Positions 23,386 to 29,755 of a DNA stretch of 29,941 nucleotides are shown one piece after another. Position numbers and translations under genes: made by a program. The DNA is from a virus. The DNA is taken from positions 1 to 29,941 of the IMG/VR virus record IMGVR_UViG_3300030101_002139; one strand, given 5' to 3'. Numbering within the stretch: position 1 is the first letter of the stretch; the number at the start of each line of letters is the position of its first letter. Under the pieces are notes generated by a model, which was given only the letters and a program-made list of their open reading frames with translations, had not been told where the DNA came from and did no database searches.

Positions 23386-23691
23386 ATGAACCTACCGATA
23401 CAGGGGCCGGTCGATCCAAAGGATGACCACCACAACGATGAACAAATCTCAGAAGCGCGCGAGATAGTTCTAAGGCGAAGAGAGTGCTTGCATGATTGGC
23501 AAGAAATAAGCGATACCACTTGTTTGTGCCGACTCTGCGGCGAAGCGAAACGGTGGGAAGACATGCCCGCCAGCAACGACACCGTGATGATGAAGGCGTA
23601 TGGCATCACCTTCATAGTGCCAATGGACTGCTTGCCAGAATCATTCCAGAGAACAATTGAAATCCGACGAAACATAAAGGAAGGGAAGTGA
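23386..23691 (+). CDS. Putative zinc-binding early protein, unknown
   Basis: A 101-aa protein with a Cys/His cluster typical of a small zinc site: CLHDWQEISDTTCLCRLCG (residues about 35-53). The first 30 residues are acidic and polar and the last 30 are a helix (LPESFQRTIEIRRNIKEGK). The gene has a good ribosome site, GAGAGGAAAC, before the ATG. Function unknown. It sits between SSB-like and replication-protein genes. Confidence 0.6.
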   Translation: MNLPIQGPVDPKDDHHNDEQISEAREIVLRRRECLHDWQEISDTTCLCRLCGEAKRWEDMPASNDTVMMKAYGITFIVPMDCLPESFQRTIEIRRNIKEGK

Positions 23692-23694
23692 ACC

Positions 23695-23889
23695 ATGACA
23701 ACCATTCACATTGATACTGTCGAATTGCTTGCAATAATTGGCAAGTGCAAACAAATCAAAGAGGCTGCGGTTGACCTCAAGGGAACCGGAAGCGATCAAG
23801 ACTTGTTGCAAATTGAACAACATCTTGACGCGATTACCGATGTTGTCATTGAGGCTGCCAAGATCGAATTCGGAAAGGTGGATTCTTGA
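23695..23889 (+). CDS. Small helical early protein, unknown
   Basis: A 64-aa, mainly helical acidic protein (TVELLAIIGKCKQIKEAAVD; LLQIEQHLDAITDVVIEAAK). Ribosome site AAGGGAAG lies about 6 nt before the ATG. It shares one base with the next start (TGATG at 23887-23891). No family recognised. Confidence 0.6.
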   Translation: MTTIHIDTVELLAIIGKCKQIKEAAVDLKGTGSDQDLLQIEQHLDAITDVVIEAAKIEFGKVDS

Positions 23890-24581
23890 TGAATTTTGCA
23901 TACGTTAAGTGGTTCCCCGGTGCTTTCATGGCCGGCACAGCACACCTGTCCAATGAGGAGGTGGGTGCGTATATTCGCCTTTTGTGTTGGCAAGCACAAT
24001 CCACAGAATTGCCGAATGACTTTGACCGCCTTAGCCGTCTTGCCGATGGCATGAATGCTGACACATGGAAGGCGATACGCGATAAGTTCATTGTTGATGA
24101 TGACACTGGCGGGCTTTACAACCAGCGAATGCGTCTGGAAATGCTTACCGCCTCTGAGCGGGTCCAGAAAAGCAAATCAGCAGCCAACAAGAGGTGGTCA
24201 AAACGGAAGGATACAGACGCAGATGCAGATGCATATGCGGACGCATTGCCAAGGCATATGCCAAAGAAAGAAACAAAGAAACAACAAAACAAAGAAAACC
24301 AAACCATAGCCCTACCAGCAATCACCAATGAAAACCACCTTGCCATCGAAGGTCTAGATCCTGATGGTGAGACCTACAAACTTGAATTGTCCAGATGGGC
24401 GATGCACCATGGTGTGACCGCCGTGAATGCTTTCATTCTGCACAGACTGATAGTCGACCATCTAGGCGATGCACACAAAGGCAAGGATTGGTTGGTCAAT
24501 CTTGCACGCAAGGTCGAATCTGCCCGTGTACCAGCCGCATACTTGAGAAAAACATTGAAGGACACGTTTGGTCGACAATAA
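23889..24581 (+). CDS. DUF1376/YdaU-like replication protein
   Basis: A 230-aa protein. Residues 1-95 have the DUF1376 pattern: KWFPGAFMAGTAHLSNEEVG, AYIRLLCWQAQSTELPNDFD, LSRLADGM, and a GLYNQRMRLEM end, which matches the YdaU-like N-terminal domain of phage replication-initiation proteins. A low-complexity linker follows (DADADAYADA, then Lys/Gln/Asn-rich), and a C-terminal helical domain from about 155 to the end (PDGETYKLELSRWAMHHGVT; DWLVNLARKVESARVPAAYL). The ATG at 23889 overlaps the upstream stop. No helicase or loader gene accompanies it. It probably recruits host replication proteins to the phage origin. Confidence 0.8.
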   Translation: MNFAYVKWFPGAFMAGTAHLSNEEVGAYIRLLCWQAQSTELPNDFDRLSRLADGMNADTWKAIRDKFIVDDDTGGLYNQRMRLEMLTASERVQKSKSAANKRWSKRKDTDADADAYADALPRHMPKKETKKQQNKENQTIALPAITNENHLAIEGLDPDGETYKLELSRWAMHHGVTAVNAFILHRLIVDHLGDAHKGKDWLVNLARKVESARVPAAYLRKTLKDTFGRQ

Positions 24582-24623
24582 AACAAAAAACTTGCCGAAC
24601 CATCAAGATACGTCAAGAATCTT

Positions 24624-24670
24624 GGTATAATGGTTGCATCGGGAATGGTCCCGCAAAGGAACTGAAACAG
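24624..24670 (+). promoter_or_regulatory. Promoter-like box with leader hairpin (copy B)
   Basis: A perfect TATAAT at 24626-24631 lies in GGTATAATGG, with no clear -35. A small palindrome, CAAGAATCTTG (24614-24624), lies just before it. The leader has a hairpin CGGGA (24640-24644)/TCCCG (24649-24653) with loop ATGG, then AAAGGAACTGAAACAG and the ATG at 24671. The arrangement copies the region before the lysozyme gene. Confidence 0.6.
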
Positions 24671-25009
24671 ATGAATTCTACAGAACGTCAAATCAAGGCT
24701 CTGCAAGCCGAACTAGCCAAGGCACAACAACAGATTGAAATCTTGAAAGCAGCCTCACAAGGCTACCGCAAAACCGCCAAGATCCTTAGATCGCAATTCA
24801 CAGACCTTCGCGACGGAATACTTGCTCCCGTAGGCCGTAGATTGCTGGTCAGCCAAGCCCTTCGTGATCTTGATCAAATCGACTTGTACCCCACGCCGAT
24901 TCGCCTTGATCCTCCGCCCTACATGACAGAGCAGGAAATCGACACAGCCAATGAAAGGCTTGCCCATAACCAAGATGTTGCACTCGGTCTCAATAAGCAA
25001 GGCTGCTAA
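24671..25009 (+). CDS. Coiled-coil early protein, unknown
   Basis: A 112-aa protein starting at ATG 24671 after AAAGGAACTGAAACAG. The first 50 residues form a coiled coil (QIKALQAELAKAQQQIEILK). The middle has LVSQALRDLDQIDLYPTPIR and a Pro-rich stretch, and the last part a helix (TEQEIDTANERLAHNQDVAL). No family recognised. It is the first gene after promoter-like copy B. Confidence 0.6.
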   Translation: MNSTERQIKALQAELAKAQQQIEILKAASQGYRKTAKILRSQFTDLRDGILAPVGRRLLVSQALRDLDQIDLYPTPIRLDPPPYMTEQEIDTANERLAHNQDVALGLNKQGC

Positions 25010-25025
25010 GGCACAGTCCCCGGTC

Positions 25026-25077
25026 GCTCACCCTATGGGGTGGGCATCCGGCGATTCTGCCGTACAAGGAAACTGAA
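25026..25077 (+). promoter_or_regulatory. Leader hairpin and ribosome site (copy C)
   Basis: GCTCACCC (25026-25033) pairs with GGGTGGGC (25038-25045), with one G-U pair and loop TATG, flanked by CCGG on both sides. AAGGAAACTGAAATG follows at 25066-25080, identical over 15 nt to the start region of the lysozyme gene (21651-21665). No promoter box is visible upstream, so this looks like an RNA-level element inside the operon. Confidence 0.5.
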
Positions 25078-25293
25078 ATGACTAAACACGAAATTGAACA
25101 GAAACTTTGGCGATTACAAGAGCGAGCCGGCGACTTGGAAACCAAAATGGGCCGAATCTTGAGCAAGCATTGGGACAGCACCGCAAATGAAATCACTGGT
25201 CTTGGTGCGATGCAGTACGAAAAGGCATTTCAAAGTTTGTCATTAATAGAAAACGAGATTGGTGAATTGGAGGAACAATACGATGCAAACTGA
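25078..25293 (+). CDS. Small coiled-coil early protein, unknown
   Basis: A 71-aa helical protein (MTKHEIEQKLWRLQERAGDL, then LETKMGRILSKHWDSTANEI), ending in an acidic helix (LIENEIGELEEQY). It has a strong ribosome site in leader C and overlaps the next gene by 11 nt. No family recognised. Confidence 0.6.
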   Translation: MTKHEIEQKLWRLQERAGDLETKMGRILSKHWDSTANEITGLGAMQYEKAFQSLSLIENEIGELEEQYDAN

Positions 25294-25639
25294 ATCGTAC
25301 TACACAGACGAAGAGGCCAAGCAAATCGTTGACACCATGAGGCAACAAATGGGCTGGAATACCCTCGCTTGTATTGGTGCCCATATGATGTCGTTTGGAC
25401 AATGGCGTGGTCCGGGAACCGTCACATTACAGATCAAGACACGAAACTGTGCCCAACGCAATCGGTTCGTTCACATCACCTACGATTCAGGTCAAGACCT
25501 TTACAAGGTTGAGGCTGTCAATATCACCGGAGGCAAACGAAACATTGTTTGGCATGTTCACGATGTGTTCTTTCCTGAACTCGGCGACTTCGTTATTGAG
25601 GCTGCCGATTGGACGCCAACAAGGGAGCGATGGAAATGA
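25283..25639 (+). CDS. Conserved phage protein of unknown function
   Basis: A 118-aa protein; ATG 25283 was chosen for the upstream GGAGGAAC. The order of elements, a starting helix (DEEAKQIVDTMRQQMGW), LACIGAHMMSFG, a strand block (GTVTLQIKTR), FVHITYDSGQDLYKVEAV, and a last helix-strand (HVHDVFFPELGDFVIEAADW), reminds me of a family of small phage proteins with a 'G-x-N-x-(L/F)-x-x-x-x-G-A-K' start and a 'D-x-Y-x-(V/M)' strand. That family has no known role. Overlaps the previous gene by 11 nt and the next by ATGA. Confidence 0.6.
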   Translation: MQTESYYTDEEAKQIVDTMRQQMGWNTLACIGAHMMSFGQWRGPGTVTLQIKTRNCAQRNRFVHITYDSGQDLYKVEAVNITGGKRNIVWHVHDVFFPELGDFVIEAADWTPTRERWK

Positions 25640-25941
25640 GTACAGGCAGAGGCAAAGGGAAATCAAAGAAGGCAAACGATGAGTGTTCCAACAAGGCATA
25701 CGAACTTCGCGATGGCTCGCTGCAGAAGCGTGTCTATGACTTCATCGCAGAAAAGGGTATTACCACATGTGATATGGCTGAACTGTCTCTTGGACTGTCT
25801 CACCAGTCTTGTTCAGCCGCCTTCAACCACTTAATGAACAAAGGCAAAATCGAGAAGTCTGGATTGACCGCTACAACACGCTATGGCAGACAAGCAAATC
25901 TGTTTAGGGTGGTCGAGCGAGAAACACTGTTCCCGCTATGA
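25636..25941 (+). CDS. Winged-helix DNA-binding protein
   Basis: A 101-aa protein in an ATGA overlap. After a basic start (GRGKGKSKKAND), residues 30-100 form a wHTH: a first helix (SLQKRVYDFIAEKGITTCD), recognition helix region (LSHQSCSAAFNHLMNKGKIE) and a wing (KSGLTATTRYGRQANLFRV). Small proteins like this often regulate phage genes. It lies at the end of the early operon. No partner or site is known. Confidence 0.75.
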   Translation: MSTGRGKGKSKKANDECSNKAYELRDGSLQKRVYDFIAEKGITTCDMAELSLGLSHQSCSAAFNHLMNKGKIEKSGLTATTRYGRQANLFRVVERETLFPL

Positions 25942-26264
25942 GACGCATTAAGCACGGCTTTAATATCAAAATTAGACAAATGGATGCATTGTATTCGCAC
26001 TTTAACCCAAGGAGAGCAATCGAAAGATATCAGGTATTGGCAAATGAGCCACCTTGCCGCCTCTTTGACAAATGGAAGTGGAAGGTTGCAAGCAACTATG
26101 TTGGCGTTGGCTGTGAACTGTTTGAATACCCAACAATGGCGAGATATCTTAAAATCAGCGAAAATGACGCGAGATATATTTACAATGCATACAAGAAACG
26201 ATACGATATTACAGAACGTCTTGACAGACTTCAGCATGCTTGCACGATCGTTTCTAGGTGCTAG
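25938..26264 (+). CDS. Unknown protein at the end of the early block
   Basis: A 108-aa basic protein in an ATGA overlap with the winged-helix gene. It has aromatic-rich stretches (QMDALYSHFNPRRAIERYQ; LFDKWKWKVASNYVGVG) and a later HTH-like run (EYPTMARYLKISENDARYIY). Function unknown. Codon use is AT-richer than in the structural genes. The gene ends at 26264, at the edge of the largest gene-free stretch. Confidence 0.55.
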   Translation: MRRIKHGFNIKIRQMDALYSHFNPRRAIERYQVLANEPPCRLFDKWKWKVASNYVGVGCELFEYPTMARYLKISENDARYIYNAYKKRYDITERLDRLQHACTIVSRC

Positions 26265-26353
26265 TATATCAAACCACCCCTCCGACCGTCGTTGATCTGG
26301 CGACCAGCGGCGGCTTTCCTTTCTGTAGCGGCGTGTGGATGGGCTACTCGCCA

Positions 26354-26506
26354 GCCTCATTTGTTCGAAAGTGCAAATGAGGTGCTTGCCTCAAATAGGG
26401 CCCACAACTGTGTGGTGAGGCGACAATTCAGTTCCCTTGTCCTTCACTGGACGAATAGGCCCGTAGTCTTCAAACCGCTACGGGCTTGTTTATTGGCACC
26501 TATTCG
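26354..26506 (+). ncRNA. Candidate structured RNA: three hairpins in a row
   Basis: Between 26265 and 26540 I find no convincing gene. The stretch holds: H1, CCTCATTTG (26355-26363) with CAAATGAGG (26374-26382), perfect 9 bp; H2, GCCTCA (26388-26393) with TGAGGC (26416-26421), enclosing CCACA/TGTGG (26402-26406/26411-26415); H3, GCCCGTAG (26459-26466) with CTACGGGC (26478-26485), itself enclosed by CGAATAGG (26452-26459) and CCTATTCG (26499-26506). It could be a phage small RNA or the leader of the late operon. No known class is recognised. Confidence 0.4.
26459..26494 (+). terminator. Terminator-like hairpin with T-rich tail
   Basis: The 8-bp perfect stem GCCCGTAG/CTACGGGC with an 11-nt loop is followed by TTGTTTATT, the closest match to an intrinsic terminator in the window. 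It would end the early transcript after 26264. A competing outer stem (CGAATAGG with CCTATTCG) would include the T-rich tail, so the element could switch between two forms. Confidence 0.55.
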
Positions 26507-26513
26507 GACACTT

Positions 26514-26539
26514 TGCGCGCACACGCGCGCGCGTATATA
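26514..26539. repeat. Alternating purine-pyrimidine tract (Z-DNA-prone)
   Basis: Twenty-six bases alternate pyrimidine and purine without a break: a TGCGCGC start, an ACAC step, a run of CG steps, and a TATATA end. Such tracts can form Z-DNA under negative supercoiling. It lies immediately before the GTG start of the metallophosphoesterase gene, where transcription or replication may begin. Confidence 0.7.
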
Positions 26540-26540
26540 G

Positions 26541-27344
26541 GTGTGCCAAGCATCTGCCGATACTACAAACGTGGACACTGCACGCATCGCAGCCATTTCA
26601 TGTAGTCACTCGCCCTTCACGAGTCCGGTGGCTCACGCAAGGCTAATGGAGTTGCTCGATGACGTTGGCCCGACGCTCACCCACTTCGTACACTGTGGCG
26701 ACCTGCTCGAAGCAGCAGCAGCCAGCGTTCACGCAGGCGAGCATGACCACACGCTTGCTGACGAGTTCGAGCATGCCAGCAACTTCTTGCGGTCGATTCG
26801 GGAAGCCTTGCCTGAGTCCTGCCGTCTGATCTGGATGAACGGCAACCATGATGACAACATATTTAAGCGTGACCCGCGCCGAATTCCGAAGGCTCTGCGT
26901 GACATGATCGAGATAGGCCGCGACTCTCGATGGCCTGAGTTCTCTCATTGGTTACAACACCCGTATGCAAAGAACCAACGTGGGCAGGTACAGATTGGGC
27001 AGGTGGTCTTCTTCCATGGCTTTGATGCCGGGCAGACTTCGGACGAACTGGAAGCGTTGCAGTTCAACAACATCACTGGCGGTCATTCTCACCGTCTGTT
27101 CGTTCGTGGTCACACCCACCGACCCGTACCGCCTACACAATGCCACCGAACCCGCAAGGTACCTTTGCCTTACTGGTTCACGAACGTCGGTACTCTTGGG
27201 CCACTTACGCCGGACTGGGCAAGCCGCATGGATACCTCTGCTTGGGGCGCAGCGTGCCTCATCGCGGAAACAAAGACCGACAGGCCAAACCGGCTCTGTG
27301 CCAAAAATTGGGACGCGGAACTTATCCGCTTTCAGGAGATATAG
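26541..27344 (+). CDS. Calcineurin-like metallophosphoesterase
   Basis: A 267-aa protein if begun at GTG 26541; GTG 26571 (then VDTARIAAIS) is an alternative. Neither has a strong ribosome site. Metal-site motifs in order: AISCSHSPF (18-26, His23), CGDLLE (52-57), GNHDD (101-105), FFHG (157-160), and GHSH/GHTH (181-184, 190-193). The usual first Asp of D-x-H is replaced by Cys or Ser here, so one metal ligand may be missing. Such phage enzymes may act on nucleotides or nucleic acid ends; the substrate is unknown. It is the first gene of the last operon, ending 3 nt before the next start. Confidence 0.85.
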   Translation: MCQASADTTNVDTARIAAISCSHSPFTSPVAHARLMELLDDVGPTLTHFVHCGDLLEAAAASVHAGEHDHTLADEFEHASNFLRSIREALPESCRLIWMNGNHDDNIFKRDPRRIPKALRDMIEIGRDSRWPEFSHWLQHPYAKNQRGQVQIGQVVFFHGFDAGQTSDELEALQFNNITGGHSHRLFVRGHTHRPVPPTQCHRTRKVPLPYWFTNVGTLGPLTPDWASRMDTSAWGAACLIAETKTDRPNRLCAKNWDAELIRFQEI

Positions 27345-27347
27345 ACC

Positions 27348-27560
27348 GTGGCTACCCATCCAAGCACCAAGTTGCAAATGACCATTCTGAAAGTGTGTAG
27401 GTACATGAGCGTGGAGTGGGACATGAGCCTGCACGAGGTTCTAGGTGCGGTTGAGCAAGCCAAACTTACTTTGTGGAATGACTGGGATAATCTGAACCCC
27501 CCAGACCTTGATTCGTTGATCGAGTTTGACGCAGACGAGGATGATGATGATGATGATTAA
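27348..27560 (+). CDS. Small acidic protein with a poly-Asp end
   Basis: A 70-aa protein from GTG 27348 with a good ribosome site (AGGAGATATAGACC). It has a helix pair (LQMTILKVCRYMSVEWDMSL; HEVLGAVEQAKLTLWNDWDN) and ends DADEDDDDDD. The acidic tail is coded by six GAT repeats at 27541-27557, which in the next frame supply the multiple Met start of the following gene. The function is unknown. Poly-Asp tails are seen in DNA mimics and Ca-binding proteins, but nothing more supports that here. Confidence 0.6.
   Translation: MATHPSTKLQMTILKVCRYMSVEWDMSLHEVLGAVEQAKLTLWNDWDNLNPPDLDSLIEFDADEDDDDDD
27537..27558 (+). repeat. GAT/ATG trinucleotide repeat shared by two genes
   Basis: Six GAT triplets encode the poly-Asp tail of the upstream gene; read one frame over they give five ATG codons at the start of the dockerin-like secreted protein. 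Copy-number changes would keep both frames but alter the Asp count and the distance from the ribosome site (GACGAGG) to the used start. Confidence 0.85.
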
Positions 27561-28599
27561 TTGCTTGCTGTCACTGATTGTTGCACAAAGCGGGCCGCCT
27601 GCGGACCCCGATTCGGTCGCCATGTGGATTGATGACCTTGGACGCTTGACACCTTTTGGTCGCACGTTTGATGTCTATATTCAAACCGGGTTTGACCCTG
27701 ACTTCTCTTATCCCAACGGTGATGCTCGCCGGCCATACATGATCGGTTGCAGCCGTGGAAATGAGTCGCCATCACGATCATTTACTTGGATGATTCAGGG
27801 TGATGTGTTTAAAAACCACAGACCTGACAGCGTCTACCCTTGGCTAGAGAACTGCCAAGAGTGCATCGACTACTGGACAATCGACACCGGCATTGAGTGT
27901 CCTGTTCCAGGTGCTTACTGGGAATGCATTCAAGCCAACCCGTACCAACGCTGGATGTATCTGGGTATGAACTTTACCCCGATCAACTGGGTGTTTGAAG
28001 GCCCACAGGGATGCTGTCCCCGGACGGCTGATTTGGTTGACCTTGAGTACGCATGGTGTGACTCGTGGATTCTGCATGGTCCGTTGGGCAAGAAGTACGG
28101 GAACTCACAGCAATACAAGTATCCGTTGGTTCAGCAACAGCACAAGGATTTAATGAGTCCTAGTCCGACACTTGGTAGGATTATTAAGTACTGGAAGCCA
28201 CAGCCCGTAGGAGAGGTTCCCGGTCAAGTCTGCTGCTCGTCTCCATCGCAGAACGACTACGGCGACCTAATCCGTTGGAACGCTGACGTTGATTGGATGA
28301 GCGAGAAGTGGCCGGGTTCGTTTCATATCGCACGGTTCACTGGTCCCGACAGGTTCGTCTCGTCTGGCGTTGTTCGCTTTGCTTGTGGCAATGACCACCC
28401 GTGCGAACCATCGCCATACCAAGTCGCGTATGATGCGGACAACTCGTGTCCGTCAGATCTGAACGAGGATGGCTTAGTGGGTTTCCAAGATTTACTGCAA
28501 GTGCTGGGTGATGTGGCTGGCTACCGATACCACTACCAAACCAGCAACGGCTTTGACGCTATTGTCAAAGTTCTGTCGGAGTGGGGCCAATGCCCGTGA
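27541..28599 (+). CDS. Secreted protein with C-terminal dockerin-like repeat (planctomycete type)
   Basis: A 352-aa protein if begun at the first ATG of the ATG run; one of the later ATGs (27547 or 27550) is better spaced from GACGAGG. After the Met run comes a hydrophobic core (INCLLSLIVAQSG) like a signal peptide, though no Arg/Lys precedes it. The main domain (30-295) is rich in Trp, Cys and Pro, with Cys-x2-Cys and Cys-Cys pairs (LENCQECIDYW; EGPQGCCPRTAD; GQVCCSSPS), probably disulphide bonded; no family recognised. Residues 303-321 (CPSDLNEDGLVGFQDLLQV) form a Ca-loop of the dockerin/EF-hand type, and the end (GFDAIVKVLSEWGQCP) looks like a partial second helix. This is a frequent C-terminus in Planctomycetota proteins. 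A surface or host-cell role is possible. Confidence 0.7.
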   Translation: MMMMMINCLLSLIVAQSGPPADPDSVAMWIDDLGRLTPFGRTFDVYIQTGFDPDFSYPNGDARRPYMIGCSRGNESPSRSFTWMIQGDVFKNHRPDSVYPWLENCQECIDYWTIDTGIECPVPGAYWECIQANPYQRWMYLGMNFTPINWVFEGPQGCCPRTADLVDLEYAWCDSWILHGPLGKKYGNSQQYKYPLVQQQHKDLMSPSPTLGRIIKYWKPQPVGEVPGQVCCSSPSQNDYGDLIRWNADVDWMSEKWPGSFHIARFTGPDRFVSSGVVRFACGNDHPCEPSPYQVAYDADNSCPSDLNEDGLVGFQDLLQVLGDVAGYRYHYQTSNGFDAIVKVLSEWGQCP

Positions 28600-28790
28600 T
28601 GCGGGTTTGCCTTGGATGCCGTAAGTGTTTGCCCGTCTCTAAATTCTTCCCCGAAAAATTAGCAATAGACGGAGTAGGTCCCTTTTGTTGGGAGTGCGTT
28701 TGCAAAAGTCAAAATAATAGACCTACGGCAACAGATCCAGTTGCAACCAGCAAAAAACACTGGACAAAGATAAAATCAAGCAATGACTAA
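28590..28790 (+). CDS. Small zinc-ribbon protein
   Basis: A 66-aa protein from ATG 28590, with GGAG 7 nt upstream; ATG 28599, overlapping the previous stop as TGATG, is the alternative. Two pairs of Cys, VCLGCRKC and CWECVC, stand 24 residues apart with the 'F-x-x-x-x-x-x-D-G-x-x-x-x-C-x-x-C' spacing seen at the N-terminus of many HNH endonucleases. The HNH core is absent, so this is a free zinc ribbon or a truncated HNH gene. The gene is AT-richer than its surroundings. Confidence 0.65.
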   Translation: MPVMRVCLGCRKCLPVSKFFPEKLAIDGVGPFCWECVCKSQNNRPTATDPVATSKKHWTKIKSSND

Positions 28791-29139
28791 TTCTAAGCAA
28801 AAAGGCAAGCGTGGCGAATTAGAAGCGGCTAAGGCCTGGCAAACAGCGACTGGTCTCAGCGTGAGACGCACCGCGCAGGTTGACGGTTCTTTGTCCGCTG
28901 ATTTAACTGGCGTAGACGGTTTGCATATCGAGGTCAAGCGCAGGGCAAGAATCGCATCATTAGACTTTTTGTTGCAGGCAGAGACAGATGCAGCCGATGA
29001 ACAACAAAGCCACGGTGGCGTGCCGTTGGTGCTTATGCGTCAAGATAACGATTGCAACTGGGCTGTTATGGTTCGACTGGATCGTTTGTCTGACTTGGTA
29101 TCTGTACTTGCAGGGCAGGCATGGAATCAACGTACTTAA
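28783..29139 (+). CDS. PD-(D/E)XK nuclease, Holliday-junction-resolvase-like
   Basis: A 118-aa protein. The order of key elements fits the archaeal-Hjc-like resolvase fold: KGKRGELEAAK (7-17, Glu12), RRTAQVDGS, then SADLTGVDGLHIEVKRR with the Asp...Glu-x-Lys catalytic core (about residues 39-54). A later strand (GVPLVLMRQDND) and helix complete the fold. Such phage enzymes resolve branched DNA before packaging. The gene overlaps its neighbours by 8 and 19 nt. Together with ERF and the SSB-like protein it completes a recombination set. Confidence 0.8.
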   Translation: MTNSKQKGKRGELEAAKAWQTATGLSVRRTAQVDGSLSADLTGVDGLHIEVKRRARIASLDFLLQAETDAADEQQSHGGVPLVLMRQDNDCNWAVMVRLDRLSDLVSVLAGQAWNQRT

Positions 29140-29324
29140 CCGAATTGATAACACCTGCTAGCATCATCTTTGGTGTCGTGTTTGGTGCAGGCCGAGTCAA
29201 AGCGGCGATTGATGAACTGCGTCGGGCAGTAGATCGACTGGAAGCAGCGGTGCAACTGATCGAGACACGAACGCACGAGGTCGAGCAGCGTGTTGCTCGC
29301 TTGGAGGGCAAGACGGAAGCATGA
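29121..29324 (+). CDS. Small protein with a hydrophobic N-terminus and coiled coil
   Basis: A 67-aa protein: a hydrophobic stretch (LITPASIIFGVVFGAGR, residues 9-25) followed by a coiled coil to the end (IDELRRAVDRLEAAVQLIET). This is the inverse of XhlA, in which the coiled coil comes first, but similar in size. The gene is directly before a multi-span membrane protein gene (ATGA overlap at 29321-29324), so a lysis or membrane role is likely. Not assigned to a family. Confidence 0.6.
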   Translation: MESTYLTELITPASIIFGVVFGAGRVKAAIDELRRAVDRLEAAVQLIETRTHEVEQRVARLEGKTEA

Positions 29325-29755
29325 GGTACTTGCTGCCCATCTTGATGCTTGGTTGCCAGTCCACTCAGGGGGGTGGGCTGTCTTCCCCTTTTGCCAAAGC
29401 CATAGCGGAGTCACCAAGCAACGAGGTGGCTCATGCTTTGGACCCGCTCAAGTTCAGCGGCACGATTCTTATATTGACGGGCGGCGGCTTGCTGTTCGTG
29501 ACGAGAGGCAACCGGGGTTGGATACCGGTAGCCTTGGGCATAGCACTCACAGTGTTGATGGCAATTCTGGCGAAGGTGCTGGAGTCGCAGATATTCGTAT
29601 TCACACTCATAGCCGGACTCTGCCTGACAGCAGGAATGGCGGCACTCAATTTCAAGGAGATCAGAACATGGATCAAGTTATTTCCTTCCTCGCCCTCTCG
29701 TCGGGGTACATCATCGCTTTTGCCGTCGGTGCATGGATCGGCAGACCGCTCCTAG
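29321..29755 (+). CDS. Lipoprotein-like membrane protein, possible holin
   Basis: A 144-aa protein. The N-terminus (MRYLLPILMLGCQST) resembles a lipoprotein signal, although Met-Leu-Gly-Cys departs from the strict lipobox. Three hydrophobic segments follow: FSGTILILTGGGLLFVT (45-61), IPVALGIALTVLMAILAKVL (68-87) and IFVFTLIAGLCLTAGMAAL (91-109). Three spans in a small protein next to two other small membrane proteins suggest a holin. The last 35 residues are basic and overlap the next gene in another frame. No family recognised. Confidence 0.6.
   Translation: MRYLLPILMLGCQSTQGGGLSSPFAKAIAESPSNEVAHALDPLKFSGTILILTGGGLLFVTRGNRGWIPVALGIALTVLMAILAKVLESQIFVFTLIAGLCLTAGMAALNFKEIRTWIKLFPSSPSRRGTSSLLPSVHGSADRS

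Noticed and set aside
24395-24670. N-terminal extension of the coiled-coil protein frame
   Set aside because: It overlaps the DUF1376-like gene and the promoter-like leader; the ATG at 24671 has the proper ribosome site.
26292-26540. 82-codon open frame from TTG in the gene-free stretch
   Set aside because: It covers several perfect inverted repeats and the alternating tract, has no ribosome site, and its protein looks random; the sequence is better explained as structured non-coding DNA.
28590-28790. HNH homing endonuclease
   Set aside because: Only the N-terminal zinc ribbon spacing is present; the His-Asn-His core is absent.
29290-29667. Upstream extension of the 39-aa membrane gene frame
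   Set aside because: It runs out of frame over two protein-like genes. Only the last 39 codons have their own ribosome site and a membrane span.
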